Part shown: positions 23,508 to 30,664 of the stretch, piece after piece
How the letters are laid out: each line of letters begins with the position of its first letter
Numbering within the stretch: the first letter of the stretch is position 1
DNA from: a virus
Reading direction: 5' to 3' (one strand)
DNA: 44,147 nt
IMG/VR virus record: IMGVR_UViG_3300027704_002498
Span: 1 to 44,147 of that record
The notes under the pieces: model-generated
The model's input: only the letters and a program-made list of their open reading frames with translations
Told to the model about the DNA's origin: nothing
Databases searched by the model: none
Made by a program: the position numbers and the translations under genes

Positions 23508-24416
23508 TTAGAACGTAAATTTAAGTCCTAGTGCCATTTGTGATGTATCTGTGCTTGATGCTAAAGTTAAGTCAGTTGACTGATATTCAACATAAGTGCT
23601 TAAAGAACTAGACAAGTCACGGCTAACACCAGCTGTGTAGTATTTTGCTGTGCCTTCTTTGTCCTGGAATCCAACTGATACTGTGTTACCAGCAAGAGTT
23701 GTAGAAGCTGTATATTCCATACCAGTTAAGTCAGCAGTACCAACTACATCTTTAACTGAATAAGTAGAAGCTAGTGTAATACCAGCTATGTCGATGCTTC
23801 CAGATAGTAAACGATATTTGATAACGTTAACTTTATCATTTACCATTCCGCCTGCTACTGATATTGGGCCTATGTCCATAGAAGCCGAAATGTCAGTCAC
23901 ATCCATACCTGTTTTTCCAGTTGCTCCGTCAATTACTGCTAGAGCATCTAAAGTTACAGGACCTACTGTGTTAGAATATTTTACTGTGTTAGAAGAACGA
24001 TCAGCATAATTAAATGTTGCGTTTCCACCATACACATTAAATATGTTTGTCTTACTTACACCAGCACCTGGATTTGTTTGTCTACCCATAGATACTGCAC
24101 CTACCGCACCTGCGTCTACACCAACATAAGCTAGTCTAGAATCAAATGTATCAGATCCTGCATCATCTGTATCAACACCAATTTCTAATTTACCAAAACC
24201 TGTTAAAGTAGCTGACTGGCCTTCGACTAATGTCTCAGAAAAATCAACGCCAATTTTAGATCCGTTGTCTTGTGCCTTCAAAACAGCTTTTCCAGTACTA
24301 TCATCATCATTGCTGACTTTGTAGTTTACTGAACCATAGAGGTTAACGTCTGCAAATGCCGAAGCACCTGTAAACATTAGGCCTAAAGCCATAGTGGCGA
24401 TTAGTATTTTTTTCAT
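23508..24416 (-). CDS. Gram-negative outer-membrane porin
   Basis: 302 residues. Signal peptide MKKILIATMALGLMFTGASA is followed by the mature start DVNLYGSVNYKV, alternating amphipathic beta strands (FGKLEIGVDT, VGAVSMGRQTNPG, VKYSNTVGPVTLDALAV) and the C-terminal LGLKFTF ending in Phe, the BAM insertion signal. These are features of general trimeric porins, most like those of beta/gammaproteobacteria. ATG at 24416 has AAGGA about seven bases upstream. It is bounded by the tmRNA hairpin and a strong terminator. A phage-borne porin could change host outer-membrane permeability or mask or replace the phage receptor. It probably came from a host. Confidence 0.88.
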   Translation of the reverse strand: MKKILIATMALGLMFTGASAFADVNLYGSVNYKVSNDDDSTGKAVLKAQDNGSKIGVDFSETLVEGQSATLTGFGKLEIGVDTDDAGSDTFDSRLAYVGVDAGAVGAVSMGRQTNPGAGVSKTNIFNVYGGNATFNYADRSSNTVKYSNTVGPVTLDALAVIDGATGKTGMDVTDISASMDIGPISVAGGMVNDKVNVIKYRLLSGSIDIAGITLASTYSVKDVVGTADLTGMEYTASTTLAGNTVSVGFQDKEGTAKYYTAGVSRDLSSSLSTYVEYQSTDLTLASSTDTSQMALGLKFTF

Positions 24417-24439
24417 ATCTTTTTCCTTTACATATATGT

Positions 24440-24467
24440 AAAGACACTCACCAAACAATGGTGAGTG
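24440..24467 (-). terminator. Hairpin ending the tmRNA transcript
   Basis: Perfect 9-base-pair stem CACTCACCA / TGGTGAGTG with loop TTGTT on the minus strand, followed by TCTTT. The T run is short, so it may be partial and let the tmRNA transcript continue into the porin gene, or act as a processing signal. Confidence 0.6.
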
Positions 24468-24469
24468 CC

Positions 24470-24745
24470 CTTTTGTAGATTTCTGTTGATAGGCATCTTC
24501 TAACCCCGAGCAACTATGCCGCTATGGCATAGTCCTCAAAAAACACATTATCTTTTGCGTTTATAGTTTTTGTTCGCGTTAATCCAGCTTACATCGGAGT
24601 GACTCCACTTTCCTAATAACTACCAGTCGATCCTATATCAACCCCATCATAAAAATATTCTCAACTTTAGGAACGAATATGCTTATGGTGGAGTTGCCGG
24701 GTACTGCCCCCGGGTCCTGATTAGTGTTTGAATTGCTTCAACATC
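24470..24745 (-). ncRNA. ssrA: Two-piece (circularly permuted) tmRNA
   Basis: tmRNA rescues stalled ribosomes and adds a degradation tag. The order is permuted. The acceptor piece comes first (about 24745-24686) and reads CUAAU, then T-arm CCGGG-GGCAGUA-CCCGG, acceptor strand CAACUCC, discriminator A and an encoded CCA ending at 24686. After a spacer of about 40 bases the coding piece begins at 24645 with GGGGTTGATATAGGATCGAC, the usual tmRNA 5' end. The two acceptor strands pair over 7 base pairs with G3-U, the alanine identity pair. AUUAG in the coding piece can pair with CUAAU to form helix P2. The tag frame is at 24558-24514. The exact 5' and 3' ends are estimates. A TATAAATA box lies directly upstream. 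The alphaproteobacterial-type split suggests acquisition from such a host. Confidence 0.9.
24514..24558 (-). other. tmRNA tag reading frame (AKDNVFFEDYAIAA)
   Basis: Resume codon GCA, 14 codons, then TAG. The end YAIAA matches the hydrophobic-Ala-Ala signal read by ClpX; DN near the start resembles alphaproteobacterial tags. The final codons form a hairpin, CTATGCC-ATAGC-GGCATAG, equivalent to P5. The exact resume codon is inferred: the alternative GCG frame upstream gives a basic tag with an early stop. Confidence 0.8.
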
Positions 24746-24752
24746 ACGTACA

Positions 24753-24760
24753 TATTTATA
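24753..24760 (-). promoter_or_regulatory. T4-like late promoter TATAAATA for the tmRNA
   Basis: Exact minus-strand TATAAATA. Transcription would start near 24745, just before the acceptor piece, so the tmRNA and perhaps the porin are late products. I found no recognisable riboswitch upstream. Confidence 0.65.
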
Positions 24761-24808
24761 ACATATTACGATATAAATGTCAAGAAAGTGATTGGAAAAA
24801 CACCCAGT

Positions 24809-26050
24809 TTATAGGTTGTAGTCGGTTTGTTTGCCCTTTCTGTGAATGTCAAGTGTATTACAATGCCACCCGCCGTCCCAGAAAAATCTGTGCCTTAAAG
24901 GAACATAAATTGGAGTGATGCCTCTCTGCTCGAGCTGATTTATTAAATTTTTATCGTTACTATTAATAACAACATGCTTCTCATCAATGACTAAAACGTT
25001 AACATCAAATATAGTTTCGTCTGATTGTCCATGCCAGTTGTCTAGCCAGTTGTTAATAAAATTTTCTAATTGTGGATTTTCTTCTACTTCGGGTGTCCAA
25101 TAACAACCTTGGTTGTTGTGTCTTAAATTTATTGCTGATTTAACTTCCTTACCCCAACTTGGTTGATCAAACCAAATAATATCCCAACCTTTAAAAATAT
25201 CAGCATACGGTTTGAACCAAGGAGTAGCAATTACTAAGCCTGGACGAACTACACTAAACACGCTGTCGTTGTGTCCACCAATAAAAATTTTATGAAAGTC
25301 AAAGTCTTTATAGTTAGGTTCTAAAAATTCTTCTACTACCTCTGGAGTTTGCCACACATCAACTAAAACTTTATTGCCAAGCCTAGTTAAGTTAGGAGCA
25401 CACCATCCGTTTAATGGCGTAGAGCTTTGTAACTTTTCTAGTTCTGCTATATCATCAACATCAATAGATAAATGATGTCGTTCTGCCCAACTTTTAACGT
25501 TTTTAATACTACGCCTAAAGTTAATATTCTTTTCATATATACTATTATCTACTACAGCATCGCCAAACATTTCTTTATACTTTATAGCAGACAAGTTAGT
25601 ACTATATACGTGAGCCTGTGTAATTAATATTTTGTTGCCCATTACTAGAGCATCATCTCTTATTGCTAATGGTGGTTGAGGTATTCCTGTACTAGAATCA
25701 CGTGATAAGCGTATGTTCCTGTGGTTTACACCAAAGTCACTTGCTTCTGGAAAATCCTTAATAGGACTACTTACACCTATTTCTCCTGTTTGCCAATCTG
25801 TATAATCTAATATACTATCTTGGTAACCTAGTTCTTTTGGTGTAAGTTGTATAACATCAATGCCGTGGCTTAATAATGTTTGTTTAAAGTATTCAATATC
25901 TTCTCGTGTTTCACGAAGTATTTTAGCTAGACCGTTTTTAATAGTTGTATTCTTAATCCCATCTAAGAAACTATCCTCAAAGACTGACCCTACCATTACA
26001 GTTTTTAATGGTTGAAATTCATCCCAAGAGTTTACGGTTAAGTTTGACAA
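24809..26050 (-). CDS. Amidinotransferase-family enzyme (glycine amidinotransferase-like), copy 2
   Basis: 413 residues of the same pentein family as the gene at 21410-22450, with catalytic Cys397 in WDGGWHCNTLDIHRKGK and His in IGGHNDSVFSVVRPGL. The C-terminal halves of the two proteins are alike in motif order (Y-x-P-L-R-H-R-F-F-W-D-G-G); copy 2 is about 67 residues longer, mainly in the N-terminal half. The only start is TTG at 26050, without a good SD, 3 bases after the preceding stop. The acceptor amine is unknown. The copies flank the tmRNA-porin unit, which suggests either an old duplication with an insertion between, or two different substrates. Confidence 0.82.
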   Translation of the reverse strand: MSNLTVNSWDEFQPLKTVMVGSVFEDSFLDGIKNTTIKNGLAKILRETREDIEYFKQTLLSHGIDVIQLTPKELGYQDSILDYTDWQTGEIGVSSPIKDFPEASDFGVNHRNIRLSRDSSTGIPQPPLAIRDDALVMGNKILITQAHVYSTNLSAIKYKEMFGDAVVDNSIYEKNINFRRSIKNVKSWAERHHLSIDVDDIAELEKLQSSTPLNGWCAPNLTRLGNKVLVDVWQTPEVVEEFLEPNYKDFDFHKIFIGGHNDSVFSVVRPGLVIATPWFKPYADIFKGWDIIWFDQPSWGKEVKSAINLRHNNQGCYWTPEVEENPQLENFINNWLDNWHGQSDETIFDVNVLVIDEKHVVINSNDKNLINQLEQRGITPIYVPLRHRFFWDGGWHCNTLDIHRKGKQTDYNL

Positions 26051-26053
26051 TCT

Positions 26054-26377
26054 TTAGTTTGCTTTTAATTTATTTGCGCCGGTACCTGTTGCCATTACCA
26101 GTCCACTCGTGCTTTCAACATAACTGGCTTCAACTGCTTTAGTTGGAGTGCTACTTGAAATTATTGCTGTTTTGTTATATACAATTTCAGCATGTGGATC
26201 TACAGTTACCATCGCAGGAACCATAACAACTCCTTTTGGTCCATTAACTAATGCTAAAGGTTTTTTAACTGTATATGTGTGAGTATCTTCGATGGCTAAT
26301 TTGGCTACTATTTCTTCACCTGTTGTTATCCTAAAACAAATTATATCGTTAGTCTTGAATTGACTTGTTTTTAACAT
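26054..26377 (-). CDS. Small phage protein, possibly Sm-like beta barrel
   Basis: 107 residues. The first 70 form a run of short strands: DIICFRITTGEEIVAKLAIE, HTYTVKKPLALVNG and KGVVMVPAMVTVDPHAEIVY. The G-E-E-I-V-A-K-L element resembles the Sm1 motif of LSm/Hfq-like barrels. The last 35 residues are Ser/Thr/Ala-rich and probably disordered. It lies in the ribonucleotide reductase operon, one base after glutaredoxin. If it is Sm-like it may bind RNA, but that is inferred from a short motif. Confidence 0.5.
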   Translation of the reverse strand: MLKTSQFKTNDIICFRITTGEEIVAKLAIEDTHTYTVKKPLALVNGPKGVVMVPAMVTVDPHAEIVYNKTAIISSSTPTKAVEASYVESTSGLVMATGTGANKLKAN

Positions 26378-26378
26378 T

Positions 26379-26639
26379 CTATTCTCCTTGAATTGATTCT
26401 ACTTTTTCATTGATTTGATCTTTTGATAATTTAACTAATTCGTTGGCACCACCTGCAACTAGCAAAGTCTTACCTACAAATAGTTGAGGGACAGATCTTA
26501 GGCCCTGATCAACTAGAAAGTTTCTTCCAGCTGGATCGTCTTCTATGTTGATTGATTCGTATGCTATATTTTGTAAGTCTAAATAGTTTTTAGCCTTAAC
26601 ACAATAGGGACATATATTTTTCGTATATACTGTTATCAT
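26379..26639 (-). CDS. Glutaredoxin
   Basis: 86 residues, thioredoxin fold. The redox motif CPYC is in TKNICPYCVKAKNYL; the cis-Pro is in LRSVPQLFVGK, and GGANELVKL gives the glutathione-binding end. It reduces ribonucleotide reductase, whose NrdB gene overlaps it just upstream. The start at 26639 (MITVYTK) is chosen because AAGGA is five bases upstream; the ATG at 26651 overlaps that SD site and the nrdB stop. Confidence 0.92.
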   Translation of the reverse strand: MITVYTKNICPYCVKAKNYLDLQNIAYESINIEDDPAGRNFLVDQGLRSVPQLFVGKTLLVAGGANELVKLSKDQINEKVESIQGE

Positions 26640-26647
26640 ATTTTCCT

Positions 26648-27781
26648 TCATAATTCAAAGCCACTAAACGTGTCTTCTTTAATATCCTGTTTTGTTCCGC
26701 CAATAATATAAGAACTTATTTCAGTTTCCTGTGGTGCTACTTGTACATCACTTCCTGCTATCCATTTCTCTGTCCATGGTAGAGGATTTGATGCTGGCAC
26801 TTTAATAGGACTAGGTAAACCAACTGCTAAAATACGTCTATGAGCAATCCAATCTACATACTGATTTAGTAGTTCAGTATTCAATCCTATCATTGAGCCA
26901 TCTTTAAACAAATAGTCAGCCCATTCTTTTTCTTGTTCTATTGCTTCCATAAACATGTCAACACATTCTTGTTCTGTTTCTTTAGCAATCTTTTTAAAGT
27001 CAGGATCATCGTTTGGTAATATTTTTATTAATGTTTGTGTACTTGCTAAATGAACATTCTCATCTCTAGCAATAAACTTAATAATTTTAGCATTACCTTC
27101 CATTTTCTTTAATTCAGCAAATGCCCAACTACAAGCAAACGAAACGTAAAAACGAACACCTTCTAGGATATTTACACTCATTAAACATATCCATAGTAAC
27201 TTCTTGAGTTCATACAATGTAACCGATTCTTTCTTTCCGTTAAGATTATGTGTGCCCTCGCCTAATAGTTCGTATAACTTTGTTTTATGAATTAACTGGT
27301 CGTATGACGCTGAAATAGTTTTAGCACAATCGACAATTTGTTTAATGTCTAGTAATTCATCAAACACTTTTGTTGGGTTACTGTAAATATTACGAATAAT
27401 ATGTGTATAACTACGACTATGAATTGTTTCACTAAACGCCCATGTTTCGATCCAAGTTTCCAACTCAGGTATACTAACCAATGGTAGGAAAGCCGCATTT
27501 GGAGAGCGTCCTTGAACACTATCTAACAGTATTTGACGTTTTAGGTTTGACGTGAAAATATGTTGTTCGAATTGAGTTAGCCCTTTAAAGTCTGCCGCAT
27601 CTTTATTAATATCAACCTCTTCAGGTCTCCAAAAAAATCCTAGTTGTTTATCAGTCAATTTATCAAATTGTCGATACTTCATAGTATCATAACGTTGGAT
27701 ATCGACTCCGCCGTTTGGGTCTAAGAACGCTAGGCTCTTTACGTGATCTTTTTTCTTATCAGTTTGAAATACTGTTTTCAA
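26648..27781 (-). CDS. nrdB: Class I ribonucleotide reductase small subunit
   Basis: 377 residues, ferritin-like diiron protein. Metal-ligand segments are visible: Glu and His in WAFSETIHSRSYTHI, and ARDENVHLAST late in the chain. Residues such as FTSNLKRQILLDSVQGR match phage and enterobacterial NrdB. It houses the tyrosyl radical needed by NrdA to make deoxynucleotides. The apparent start is TTG at 27781 with GAGGA eight bases upstream; no in-frame ATG is near. Order nrdA-nrdB-glutaredoxin is as in many T4-like phages. Confidence 0.93.
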   Translation of the reverse strand: MKTVFQTDKKKDHVKSLAFLDPNGGVDIQRYDTMKYRQFDKLTDKQLGFFWRPEEVDINKDAADFKGLTQFEQHIFTSNLKRQILLDSVQGRSPNAAFLPLVSIPELETWIETWAFSETIHSRSYTHIIRNIYSNPTKVFDELLDIKQIVDCAKTISASYDQLIHKTKLYELLGEGTHNLNGKKESVTLYELKKLLWICLMSVNILEGVRFYVSFACSWAFAELKKMEGNAKIIKFIARDENVHLASTQTLIKILPNDDPDFKKIAKETEQECVDMFMEAIEQEKEWADYLFKDGSMIGLNTELLNQYVDWIAHRRILAVGLPSPIKVPASNPLPWTEKWIAGSDVQVAPQETEISSYIIGGTKQDIKEDTFSGFEL

Positions 27782-27813
27782 TTCATTTCCTCGATTCTTT
27801 CTACTTTACTATA

Positions 27814-27842
27814 GTGAGTGTGCTATATAGCACAGGACTCAC
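27814..27842. other. Long palindromic hairpin at the nrdA-nrdB junction
   Basis: GTGAG-TGTGCTATATAGCACA-GG-ACTCAC spans the last nrdA codons and stop. The inner TGTGCTATATAGCACA is a perfect 16-base palindrome, extended by GTGAG/CTCAC. There is no T run, so it is more likely a processing or stability element than a terminator. Confidence 0.55.
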
Positions 27843-30225
27843 AGTATTCATCATATTCGATGTCGCTACCAAAACTTGTTCTACCTAAAGTTGTTGTTAC
27901 TTCTTCTGCTTGGCTAACTATATCTTTAATTTCTATTTCGCCAGCACCGTCATACGTATTAAAATAATACAATTGCTTTCCGCCATACTTATAAAAAGTT
28001 AAAAGATGTCCTAGCATAGTACTCATTGGTATCTTTTCATCTTCATGGTGTACTGGATTGTAGCTTGTATTAACACTAATTCCCTGATCAACATATTTTT
28101 GGAATATCGCCATAATCTTAATATAACCATCTGGTGACGTTTGGTCCCAAAGTAATTCATATTTGTTTTTAAGTGTAGCAATACCTGGTACTACTTGTTT
28201 AAGTACACCGTGCTTACTTTGTTTGATACTTACTAAACTTCTAGGTGGCTCAATTCCGTTTGTACTGTTACTAATTTGTGCTGATGTTTCAGCAGGCATA
28301 AGTGCCATTAACGTTGAATTTTTAATTCCTGTACTTTTAAGTTGTTTTCTTAAACTTGTCCATGCCATACGTTCTTTGTGTGGCACTAGTTCATCTACAT
28401 CTTTTTTGTAAGTGTCAATAGGCAAAAGACCATCGCTGTATTTTGTATCATTGTTTCCAGGACAAGCACCATGCTCTACTGCCAAATCGGCACTAGCTTT
28501 AATTAAGTAATAACTCCACGCTTCTGCCCATCTGTCAATTAATTCTAAATTAGGCTTACTGTATGTCATATCATTTTTTGCCATCCAGTAAGCAAGGTTA
28601 ATAATACCAACGCCTAGTGGACGTCTTTTCATTGTACTGTTTTCTGCGGCTTTAACAGGATAATCCTGATAGTCAAGCAACGCATCTAATCCTCTTACTG
28701 CTAATTCACACGGCACTTCGAAATCTCTAGGATCCTTTATGTTACCCCAATTGATAGCAGATAATGTACATAGTGCTATTTCACCTTCTTCGTCATTAAA
28801 ACTGCTTAATGGCTTAGTAGGTAGATTAATTTCACAGCATAAGTTACTTTGTTTAATAGGTGCTACTTCTGGTTTGAATGAACCATGCTCATTCGCATTG
28901 TCGACATTCATTAAGTATATTCTTCCAGTGTTTTTTCTTTCTTCCATAAATTGACTAAACAACTTAGAAGCGGGAATAGAATGTTTTCTTATTTTAGTAG
29001 ACCGTTCAGCTTTCTCGTAAAGCTCTTTAAATTTGTTTTGATCAGCAAAGAATGCCTCATATAACCCAGGCACATCATGTGGGCTGAATAAAGTAATGTC
29101 TTGACCGGCAATTAAGCGTTCATACATTAATTTATTAAACTGTACTCCGTAGTCCATATGTCGTACTCGATTATCATCGGTACCTTTGTTATTCTTTAAA
29201 ACCAATAAATCTTCAATCTCTAAATGCCAAATAGGATAGTATAGTGTAGCGGCTCCATTTCTTACTCCACCTTGGCTACAACTCCTAGTTGCGGCTTGAA
29301 ACATTTTATAAAAAGGAACAACTCCTGTGTGGTAAGCATCACCTTTTCTAATAGGTGACCCTAAAGCACGAATAGATCCTGCTCCAATTCCTATGCCTGC
29401 CTTTTGACTAACATATTTTACAATACTGCTAGTAGTAGCATTAATCGAATCTAAGCTATCGCCTGTCTCAATCAATACACAAGAACTAAATTGTCTCTGT
29501 GGTGTTCTAACTCCTGCCATTACTGGCGTAGGTAAACTTAAATCAAAGTTGCTAATAGCATCATAATATTTTTTTACCCAGCTCAATCTGGTCTCTTTTG
29601 GATACTTACTAAACAATGTTGCGGCAATTAGTATATAAGTTATTTGAGGTGTTTCTTTAAGTTCTCCAGTAACCCTATTTTGTACTAGATACTTTCCTCT
29701 AAACTGTTCCATTGCGGCATAAGTTAAATTATTATCACGTGAGTGCTTAATAAACCCATTTAGTTTATTCCATTCGTCTTCTGAATATGTGTGTAATAGT
29801 TCCGGATCATAATAGCCTTCTTCTACGTTCTTTTTAACAAGTTTATGAAGATGCCACGGTTCAAACTCTCCGTACACCATCTTTCGTAAATGATATGATA
29901 TTAATCTTCCGCCAACGTATTGATAGTTGGGTGTGCTTTCACTTATTAAGTCTGCGGCACTTTTAATTAATGTTTCTTGTATTTCTACCGTTGTCATTCC
30001 GTTGAAAAAACTTAAATGACTATTAATTTCTACCTGGCTCGCACTTACATTTGTTAAGTTGCCACAAGCGTGAAAAACGACCTTGTGCATCTTTTCTAGA
30101 TCTAACGGTTCATTGATACCTGTTCTTTTTTTAATTGATATGTTATTCATGACTACTATATTTCCTACATTCTTTGAATACTTACTGCTATCATCATAAG
30201 TACGATTCTGTTCTAAGTTCAACAT
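27823..30225 (-). CDS. nrdA: Class I ribonucleotide reductase large subunit
   Basis: 800 residues. An N-terminal ATP-cone (about 25-115, ISIKKRTGINEPLDLEKMHK) is followed by the barrel: FSSCVLIETGDSLDSI with the first redox Cys, NLCCEINLP with the thiyl-radical Cys, and ALMPAETSAQISNSTNGIEP. The C-terminus YCESCAI carries the swinging Cys pair. It reduces ribonucleoside diphosphates together with NrdB. ATG at 30225 has GGAG eight bases upstream and overlaps the previous gene by 32 bases; an alternative ATG at 30150 (MNNISIKK) has a poorly spaced SD. The ATP-cone implies normal allosteric control by dATP. Confidence 0.94.
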   Translation of the reverse strand: MLNLEQNRTYDDSSKYSKNVGNIVVMNNISIKKRTGINEPLDLEKMHKVVFHACGNLTNVSASQVEINSHLSFFNGMTTVEIQETLIKSAADLISESTPNYQYVGGRLISYHLRKMVYGEFEPWHLHKLVKKNVEEGYYDPELLHTYSEDEWNKLNGFIKHSRDNNLTYAAMEQFRGKYLVQNRVTGELKETPQITYILIAATLFSKYPKETRLSWVKKYYDAISNFDLSLPTPVMAGVRTPQRQFSSCVLIETGDSLDSINATTSSIVKYVSQKAGIGIGAGSIRALGSPIRKGDAYHTGVVPFYKMFQAATRSCSQGGVRNGAATLYYPIWHLEIEDLLVLKNNKGTDDNRVRHMDYGVQFNKLMYERLIAGQDITLFSPHDVPGLYEAFFADQNKFKELYEKAERSTKIRKHSIPASKLFSQFMEERKNTGRIYLMNVDNANEHGSFKPEVAPIKQSNLCCEINLPTKPLSSFNDEEGEIALCTLSAINWGNIKDPRDFEVPCELAVRGLDALLDYQDYPVKAAENSTMKRRPLGVGIINLAYWMAKNDMTYSKPNLELIDRWAEAWSYYLIKASADLAVEHGACPGNNDTKYSDGLLPIDTYKKDVDELVPHKERMAWTSLRKQLKSTGIKNSTLMALMPAETSAQISNSTNGIEPPRSLVSIKQSKHGVLKQVVPGIATLKNKYELLWDQTSPDGYIKIMAIFQKYVDQGISVNTSYNPVHHEDEKIPMSTMLGHLLTFYKYGGKQLYYFNTYDGAGEIEIKDIVSQAEEVTTTLGRTSFGSDIEYDEYCESCAI

Positions 30226-30649
30226 AATTATATCTCCAAAGTCTATTATTGGAACTACTTTTTACTACTGTTGAAGTATTTACAACCTTATCATGACTCC
30301 AATTAAGAGTATATTTGTTGTAGACATCGACAGTGGCTATTGCCGTTGAACTATTTGTGTTACTATATAATACTACATCTAGGTCCCGTTTGTCAAATCT
30401 ATTTGTCAAATAAAGTGTATAATATATCCCTAGTGCTTTTCCAACTTCGTCAAAAGAATGATAAGATATCAAATCCCACGGTTGTGGCCAAGTATCCGGT
30501 AAGTCAAAATCTAGATGCGGCATTGCGATTGGAGCCGTTGCCCACAATTTAGCAGTACGATCTAAGATCTCATCTCTATCCAGCCACGACACTTCTAAGC
30601 GAAAACTACGCCATGCCCTGACTTTCTCTTGGTACGAAAGGTCAAACAT
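30194..30649 (-). CDS. Conserved-looking phage protein, unknown
   Basis: 151 residues, rich in Trp and Tyr (WRSFRLEVSWLDRDE, LWATAPIAMPHLDFDLPDTW, PWDLISYHSFDEVG). The N-terminal half is helical, the C-terminal half beta. No catalytic motif or membrane helix is evident. It lies between the tail-fibre gene and nrdA and overlaps nrdA by 32 bases. A virion or host-takeover protein is possible. Confidence 0.6.
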   Translation of the reverse strand: MFDLSYQEKVRAWRSFRLEVSWLDRDEILDRTAKLWATAPIAMPHLDFDLPDTWPQPWDLISYHSFDEVGKALGIYYTLYLTNRFDKRDLDVVLYSNTNSSTAIATVDVYNKYTLNWSHDKVVNTSTVVKSSSNNRLWRYNYVELRTESYL

Positions 30650-30664
30650 TCTTTGTATATGTAA

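Noticed and set aside
24541-24600. Alternative tag frame starting at GCG (ANKNYKRKR)
   Set aside because: It is basic, stops early and lacks the hydrophobic Ala-Ala end, unlike the GCA frame that ends YAIAA.
24417-24808. Glutamine riboswitch near the tmRNA
   Set aside because: I looked for the conserved CGUUCA and GGAAGUAGG-like elements on the minus strand and found none; the late box is enough to explain transcription.
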